Shown here piece after piece: positions 56,931 through 64,000 of a DNA stretch of 64,000 bases. Each line of letters opens with the position of its first letter. Position 1 is the first letter of the stretch. The DNA comes from Nageia nagi (lineage: Eukaryota > Pinophyta): the NCBI GenBank assembly GCA_050084985.1, contig JBITNC010000001.1, positions 64,976,001 through 65,040,000 of the forward strand, given 5' to 3'. The translations under genes were made by a program, and so were the position numbers. The notes beneath the pieces were generated by a model that saw nothing but the letters and a program-made list of their open reading frames with translations, made no database searches and was not told the DNA's origin.

Positions 56931-59900
56931 TTTATGTTATTTTTGGACTTTGTTATCATGTTATAGAATTATATTTGTTGATGTTGATACTTTATATTTA
57001 TTTTTTATCATGGTGATCATGATTAATTTCATTGGATGTATTGTATGGATGTTATGTGGTGGTTAGGCATTGGACTATATGATATTTTAATTGTATTTTA
57101 TATATATATATATATAATATATGGATGCTCATGCTTATGGTTATTATGATAATTTTATGAGTTATTTATTTTCTTAAATACTATCATGTGTTGTTTTTAA
57201 TGGATGATAAATGTGAAATTTCTTACATGTGAATGTTTAGACATTATGTTTGATCTTGTTGTTATAATCCATATTGATGGAATGTTGGTTCATTGGTTTA
57301 CATTAAATTAGTATACTGATACTTCTTATTGTTTTTATGGATGGATTTTTCCTATATGATGTGTTTAAAATTGATGGATGGTGTAATGTTAACAATTTAA
57401 TTTGTTATTAATTTCATAAATTATACTCTTATAATGAAATGAGGACAAAATTTTATTTACATTAGTAATTAGATATTATCATTTTCCATTATTGGCTATT
57501 TGTACACATGGTTTTGGATATAAATAATGGAATAAAACATATATGTGGAATGGTATAGGTGGTATAAATGTATGGATATATGGATGTATAAATTGAAAGT
57601 GTAAGCTCATGAATAATGGATATGAATGATGGTATAACCACTTAAATGCCAAACATAACATCTTATTTAACCTACCAAGATCATAATAATAATATATATA
57701 TATTGTGAGGTGAAATGAATGTATAATATGATAAAGAAGTATAATTTATAAATATTCAAATTAACTTCATCAAATAATCTTTCTTTTTGTTTCATCTACT
57801 AGGGATGATATAAAATAATGTTATAATACACATAATTTTACTATGAACTTGTGTGTTGACAATGATGTTCATTTCCTTCTCTTGATGCTCACAAACTTAA
57901 TATTTTAGGAGAATAAAATATGTAAGTTGATTCATCTATATGAAATGTATAGAGGTCCATCGTAAATACTAGACATGTTGCCACTTTGTAAGGTATACCT
58001 CACTATAAAAAAGGCATCCATAGTCTTGATAAAGAATAACCCCTAGATCTCATTACAACCTTGCTTTATTACTAGTCAAGATTCCATAGCCCCAGTAAAG
58101 GATATTGTAATCACCCAAGAATTCTACTTTTTCTTTTCATATATATAATATATAATATATAATATATATTAATCTTTTCTATTTTGAATCTTTTTTACTT
58201 TATCTCTTTTTTCTTCCTATCCTATCTCTTGGGTTTGGGATGAAATGAAATAATATGATGAATAATCACTCAAAATTATGCTCAAGTAACATCTTTTTTT
58301 ATTGTTTCAAGATTTTTAAAATCTACTAAAATGTATGAGTTCATAATATCCTAAAAATGTATCCAGTTTATATTTTTTTATCATCCTAAGTTTTAAAAGC
58401 TTTATGGAAGATATTTTGACAAAATTGAACATGAATATTATATTCATAAATTACTTATTTATTTACAATACAAATATATAATGAATAATATGTGGATGGA
58501 TGGATGGTTTGTATATATAACTTGGTAAGTTACTAGAATCATCTGTTTGACACCTAATAGTTTTATGACGATGGAAGTAATAGACAAAATAAAATGAATA
58601 GATTTATATGGTGTGGATACATGGGCAATGCATCCAATATTCAATATGCTTCAAAAATATAATTTTTGAGTATATATACATACATATATTCATATTTTTT
58701 GTATTTTATAATTTTTTAGTCCTCATATAATTCTTTATGATTAAATCCATATCATATGAAGGATTGTAATAACTGACTATGAGAGATGGGGTGAAAATGA
58801 AATAGCATACAAATGATATGGTTAATAAACTAGTGTGTTGTATGATGCATGATAGAAATAGAAATATAGAATCCCAATAGAAAATATTTTGTACTATTAT
58901 ATGGGTGATTTTTAGTATGTCGAATGACTCACAATAGTGTGATGATGGTAGACTACAAAATATAATGAGTTGACATAAGAATGTATTGAATAAGTGTTGT
59001 TTGTAATCCTCCATATGGAGTTTGGTCTAAAAAATAAGTAGATGAAGTTTTGAAGTCAAATATGTCATAAATTAGGTAGGTTCCCCAACATGGCTCATGA
59101 AAAATGGTAATGCTCATCAAAAAGGAACTATTGAGGGTATGATAAGTGGATCAAATCTATCCAAAAGACTCAAAAGTGTTGTCATAGATAGGATTTTATG
59201 TTGAATACTATCAAAAAAATAATGAAAAAGATTTGTATCTATATCTAGTGATGGGGTTGACTCTCTATATGAGTGCTAAGGAATGTACAAGGTAAACCTA
59301 GGGTATGAAGGGAAGATAATTCCCAAGAATGGGTAAGATGTAAATATATAAACTATACGTTGATATGCAAGTCCAAAAATATAATGAGGATGACTCATGA
59401 TGTATATGTGCCGAACATAACTAGTCACCTAGAATATTATATGCAAACTTTAGAATTTGAAGAAATATATATAAACATAATATATATAAATCTTTTATTT
59501 ACATGAAAATAATTCGTAAACATGCAAATATTTCAAGCAATATATATACAACACATATATACATGACATTATGATTCTATCATTTTTATATGTTTTGTAA
59601 TATTTTTTTTTTTTTTTTACATGATATAAAATGATTTACTATCCTAGAATGGAATTGGTTTATGGATTTATTATGAATGACCCAATTTGCATAACTCAAG
59701 TGGTAATAGTAAGCAGATCTCAATCGAAGATGAAGAGATCCATATCCAAGAATGGATGGTTGGAAGTGAATTGGATATGAAATAAGTGGTGGAGATGTTA
59801 ACATGGGTGATGGTCTAGGTTTTGATTTAAAATTTTTAATGATTCTCTTGGGTTCCATAGATGAAGTTGAAGCTTCATTATGTACCTTATGGAGCATAAA

Positions 59901-60114
59901 AAATGATGGTATATGTGTAGGATGTAACAAAATAGGTGGTGGTGGTATCAGATATATTGGAGAGTTTGATAATGAGAACTATGGGATGAGACTCCCTATA
60001 GTGATGATGGATCTTCTACTATTGATAGTCTGTAAAAATATTTTTGACTAGTCTTCTTAATTTATTTTATTTCATAAAGGCATTGATTAATTCATTCAAA
60101 TCATGTTTTTACAT
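56931..60114. other. Gypsy-2 3' region, right part
   Basis: Mostly AT-rich noncoding with short TA runs (57098-57117, 58138-58170). At 57980-58140 the minus strand carries the family block TCTTGGGTGATTACAATATCC. The minus-strand frame 59586-59930 (114 codons, MLHPTHIPSFFMLHKVH...) is Pro/Ser/His-rich, does not match the Gypsy-1 extra ORF, and I cannot support it as a gene. Confidence 0.55.
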
Positions 60115-61258
60115 TTAGAGGGTTATTACACAATAACTCTTACTAAACAATGAACTATAGTCATATACAATTTCATTGTTTGTGAAAGATGGCATGAGAT
60201 AGAACCATACTTGATCATAAATTGCTATGATTTGGGAGAAAGAATGCTCCATAAATTTGATATTGAAATATTCAACACAATCTATCAAAATTTTTGCTTT
60301 ATCATAAGGTCAATGTAAATAGAACCACTGTAATGAACTGATTTCATATTCTTGTTCCATCCATATTTCTTGTTCTTTAACTTCAATTATAACTTTTGAA
60401 TCATTTATTTTTAATTTCCATGTATTTTATGTATGATTTTCAAAATATTTCATGGCTATCACTAATTGCATTTCTTTCGATAAATCAAGAAAATGAGCAA
60501 TAAGTGTAGATGGAGTCTTTCGAAGTAGCTTCATATAAACATCTTCTTTATATCTATCTATGAAATTTTGGGCAACATAATCAAATTGAAAATGTAGTTT
60601 GGTACTTGTAATCTTTTTATTGTTTGAATTTTCCCTTGATGATTACAAAAATAAAAGAGAAGAAACCTTGAATTTAGTTGAGAAAATCATTGATTAATCA
60701 TTTATTTTATCTCTTTTGATTATCGAGGTTTGCAGACAAATATGGTAGAAAATTCATATATTACTTTTTGATAACATAAGTATTTAGAAAAATGATTTAT
60801 CCATTCTAAGATTCCATCTAGATTTTGGGGATTATGAACTGCAATATCTAACACTCAATTGTTGAAAGAACAATCTAGTACAATTCTAGGTGCAACTATA
60901 GGCCAATATAAGTATAACAAATTTATCTTATGTAGTTGTTATTGATAATACAAATAATTAAAAAGTACAAAAACCTATCTAGATATATATCAAGATAGTT
61001 TGTTTAACATATATGTTCTATCCATCAAATTTACCTTGATAATGCTTCAAGGCTAGGTCTCTCTATATGTCGGTAGGTAATTGAAGAAAATTATGTGATC
61101 TTTGGAAAGTAAATTTTATAAGTATAGATATGGCTCTATCACTCAAATACCTAGGATTTTTAAACCATAATATTTATTGTATTCCTCTCTATTTTAAATG
61201 ATAATGTTAATACTCTTGGTCCTTTTAGTTGACACCGGTTAAATCCATTTGTTTTCAT
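60115..61258 (-). pseudogene. Gypsy-2 extra ORF relic, homologue of 11380-12600
   Basis: It starts at ATG 61258, 74 bp after the integrase stop, and ends at TAA 60115-60117. About ten stops and some frame changes. Both domain copies are readable. Copy A has FLQLPTDI ... RDLALKHYQ, YWPIVAPRIVLDCS, ILEWINHFSKYLCYQKVIYE and FSTIFVCKPR. Copy B has RYKEDVYMKLLRKTPSTLIA, FLDLSKEMQLVIAMKYF, PYDKAKILIDC and NEIVYDYSSLFSKSYC. They align with Gypsy-1 copies A and B respectively. Function unknown; the value of this relic is that it shows the domain pair is older than either element. Confidence 0.8.
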
Positions 61259-61331
61259 GAGGTCATTATATAACTTTTTTATCTTTAACTATATATTTAT
61301 AATATATACAAAGAATATAAAATAAATTTAA

Positions 61332-62420
61332 CTATAAAAAGTATGAAGATGTGTGATGTTTATTAGATCACACTCTTCATTTACTTCCATGTCATCCAAG
61401 TGATATGCTCTTAAACCAAATTTTCTTTTGATTATATAAGGTCCTCCCCAATTACGGGCAAATTTATCATGAAGTTTCCATTCCATTCATGAAGTTTGTT
61501 GATTTTCTTCAGGTACTAAATCTCCTATGATTTTCTTTAGGTGCTAAATCAAAAGCCCATTTAATATGATTTTGATAATTATGCATATGTTCTAATGAAT
61601 GAACTCATCTTTCATCTAATAATAATAATTTATCTAGTTGTGTTTGGCAGGCTACCTCATCCATAATGTAATCTTGTAGAGCAATTTGTAAGGATGGGAT
61701 TTCTATTTACAAGTGAAAAATACTTCTACCCTATAAATAGAGAAAATAAGGTGCCCCTATAGGAGTCTAATGCTAATATAATAGGCCCATAAAGCATATA
61801 TGATTCTCACATGCCAATCTCCATGGGAATTGCTAACTATTTTAAGTAGAACATTTTAAATAGTTTTGTTTGTAGCCTCAGGTTGTCCATTCCCTTGAGG
61901 TTAATAAGGTGTAAAAAAATTAATTTAATGTAGTATCCTTTACATAGGGCTAGCACTTCTTTATTTTTGAAATTCTTTCTATTATCTATGATAACTTTAG
62001 TGGGGATTCAAAAATGGTAAATGATATGATGTTTTATGAATTTTGCTATTTTTGGTCTTTTTGTAGAGATTAGAGGAATAGCTTCAACCCATTTTATGAA
62101 ACATTTTGTAGCTTTTATTATACATTTATGACCACCTAAGGAAGTTGGAGATATTTGGCCTATAATATCTAGTGCCCAATGACCATAGAGATTGCATTGA
62201 TTGTAATGCTTATGATGGTTTGTTAAATTAATTATAATGTTGTTGATATTTGAAGCATTTTTTAACATATTCAATATAATCACATTCCATATGAGGCCAA
62301 TAATATCCCATACAAATTAATCATTTTATGATTATGAGACAATAAAATGTCCTCCACATATTCAATCACATGCAGATGAAATTGCAATTTGTGAATTTGC
62401 CCATTCTAGGAATCTAAGTA
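61332..62420 (-). pseudogene. Gypsy-2 integrase
   Basis: Open from 62283 to 62008: GHWALDIIGQISPTSLGGHK, FIKWVEAIPLISTKRPK and IAKFIKHHIIYHF, aligning with Gypsy-1 integrase. Catalytic Asp in ALD is kept. The C-terminal part (61482-61332) reads LHDKFARNWGGPYIIKRKFG and INITHLHTFYS, then stops. The zinc-domain part lies near 62300-62420. Confidence 0.88.
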
Positions 62421-63090
62421 ATATGTCATCAAATCCCCTACAATAAAGAACATCCCTTAATATATAAGAATGAGAAGCTTTTAATTTGAATGCCTTCTTA
62501 GATAAATTTGTTAAATTGATGGTAAGACTCTATCTCTCAAGAATTTAACTAACTGGATATGCCATAAGTTTTTATCTTCCATTTTAATGTCAAGAATTGC
62601 ATGTTCCACTCTATCCATTCTAATGAATATTGGGTGATTTGTATTATTTTGATATGAATTTTTTTTTTTTATGAAAGTTATTAGGTTTTAAAGATCCAAA
62701 TGAATCCATAGCATCATTAAACCTATTGGTTGATCTTGGTGCAACCTCTAGGTCATATTTTTTGAATAACTATAATAGCATATCCACCAACTTTTTTATT
62801 TTTGGAGTAAAGGTTCTTTACATTGGAAAATCCCTTTAACCTAAGCCACAATTAATAATGAATCACCAATAAATTTAAATTTTATGAACTTTAATTTTAC
62901 TATGATCATTATAGCTAGTATTAAGGCCTCATATTCAGCATTATTATTTGTACATGGAAAGTTAAGTTTGAATGAATATGGTATAGGAACTCCTTAAGGT
63001 GTTAGGAATACGACACTGGTACCTCAAATTGTTTCACATTGAGATCCATCATAATAAATTATCATATCCCACACTTATTTAGAATCCATA
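62421..63090 (-). pseudogene. Gypsy-2 second RNase H and linker
   Basis: Minus-strand pieces YYDGSQCE, FKLNFPCTNNNAEYEALILA and FIGDSLLIV, in the Gypsy-1 order, with stops and indels. The linker to integrase (KKAFKLKASHSYILRDVLY) resembles Gypsy-1 RRAFKIKATKYCLIGDILH. Confidence 0.85.
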
Positions 63091-64000
63091 GGAATTTCTA
63101 TCTTATTTAATTGGAAAACATGTTCATCTAGTAATTCAATGATGAGTGGTATATCATCATATAATGGTGCTTCAGCAAGATAATCAATTATGAATTGACC
63201 TTTAATTTATTTTGGACTTATGAATTTAGATAAAATTTGTTAAATACATAATCCAATTATATGTTCTTGTATTTTGGTAATTTTTGTTCATCATATATTT
63301 TAACAGATCTACTTTGGCAATTATGTAAATAGTATGATTTAGCATATAATGTCTAAGCTTATTTTTTGCAAAGACTATTGTTAGATATAGCTTTTTCATA
63401 TACACACTTAATTTCATAACTAACTAAGGTTCAACTAAGATAATATATAGCTTTCTCCTTATTATTTTTATTCTTTTGAGAAAGCATGGTTCCTAGTGTA
63501 GATTCTATAGCTGATGAATAGAGTAGGAATGGCTCCCCTTCCCTAGGTGGGAATAACACTAGAGGTGATAAAAAGGTAATTTTTTTATTTTATCAAATTC
63601 TTCTTTTGCTTATTTTCCCAATGAAATATAATCCTCTTTTTTAACAATTTGTTAAATGGTTTGCACTTATCCGATAGTTATAATATGAAGCATTTATAAC
63701 TTGCAATTTACCTTGTAGGCTTTGCAATTATTTTATGTTTGAAGGGGGCATATTCACTATTGATTTTATCTTATTTGGGTCTACTTCAATTCCTTGTATG
63801 GAAATAATAAAGCCTAATAATTATCCTAAGGTAAACCTAAAAATTCATTTCTTGGGATTTAGTCAAATATTATGTTCTAACAATCTATCGAATATCTTCA
63901 TGAGTACCTTAGGATGGTCTTCTCTTTTTAATATTGGGCTAATACATCATCTACATAATCTTCTACACTATCATGCATGTTATATGAAAAATATATGTCA
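63091..64000 (-). pseudogene. Gypsy-2 reverse transcriptase and first RNase H (cut by window end)
   Basis: At the window end the minus strand reads VEDYVDDVLAQY, the RT catalytic block, then FDRLLEHNI, LLGFIISIQGIEVDPNKI and LQSLQGKLQVI. RNase H follows: ESTLGTMLSQKNKNNKEKAI and, open at 63417-63226, KLRHYMLNHTIYIIAKVDLL. Each piece aligns with Gypsy-1 pol at 8590-9320. Confidence 0.88.

Larger units (their letters stand above)
44177..64000 (-). mobile_element. Gypsy-2: decayed Tat-type Ty3/gypsy element, runs off the window
   Basis: On the minus strand, from the window end: RT (cut), RNase H, second RNase H, integrase (to 61332), extra ORF (61258-60115), a long 3' region with conserved noncoding block (58140-57980), PPT (45098-45089) and LTR (45088 to about 44177). 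Copia-2 (48743-56658) interrupts the 3' region, and an antisense PMD pseudogene lies there. Protein pieces are clearly related to Gypsy-1 but much more decayed. Confidence 0.8.

Noticed and set aside
59586-59930. Minus-strand 114-codon ORF as a third domain of the Gypsy-2 extra ORF
   Set aside because: It does not align with the Gypsy-1 extra ORF and lies beyond its stop; composition alone could explain it.

Overview
This window is plant nuclear DNA made almost entirely of nested LTR retrotransposons. It is AT-rich and holds very few genes, as in a large-genome land plant. The element mix (Tat-type Ty3/gypsy with two RNase H domains, Tork-like Ty1/copia, a chromovirus, LINE debris, old decayed copies) would suit a gymnosperm, but I cannot fix the species. 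No tRNA, rRNA or CRISPR was seen.

Region 1 (1-17304, + strand) is one large Tat-type Ty3/gypsy element, 'Gypsy-1'. Its 5' LTR is cut by the window edge and its 3' LTR is complete (15369-17304). The order is LTR, PBS, repeated leader, gag, protease/RT/RNase H, second RNase H, integrase, an intact extra ORF (11380-12600), long 3' untranslated region, PPT, LTR. Gag and pol carry a few stops. The extra ORF is open and holds two tandem copies of a domain I do not recognise.

Region 2 (17305-21530) is the site Gypsy-1 entered: a minus-strand copia element ('Copia-1'), itself inserted into the LTR of an older plus-strand copia-type element.

Region 3 (21531-28884) is AT-rich spacer. It holds the only host-like gene (24075-24608, minus), LINE debris with a DUF4283-like ORF1 relic, and a CA microsatellite.

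Region 4 (28885-37143, +) is an old chromovirus with both LTRs, gag, protease, RT, RNase H, integrase and chromodomain relics. A 2.6 kb solo-LTR-like segment interrupts its RT.

Region 5 (37144 to about 43 kb, +) is 'Gypsy-3', related to Gypsy-1 in its leader, gag zinc knuckle and 3' untranslated region, but with no pol.

Region 6 (about 44.2 kb to the window end, minus) is 'Gypsy-2', a decayed Tat relative. It keeps RT, both RNase H domains, integrase and a homologue of the extra ORF. Its 3' region carries an antisense plant-mobile-domain (PMD) pseudogene. A complete copia element ('Copia-2', 48743-56658, with target duplication CTACA) sits inside that pseudogene.

The most interesting points are the tandem-domain extra ORF shared by two diverged Tat elements, the antisense PMD ORF, a three-times-repeated leader hairpin with a compensatory base-pair change, and dense palindromic site arrays in the Gypsy-1 LTR.
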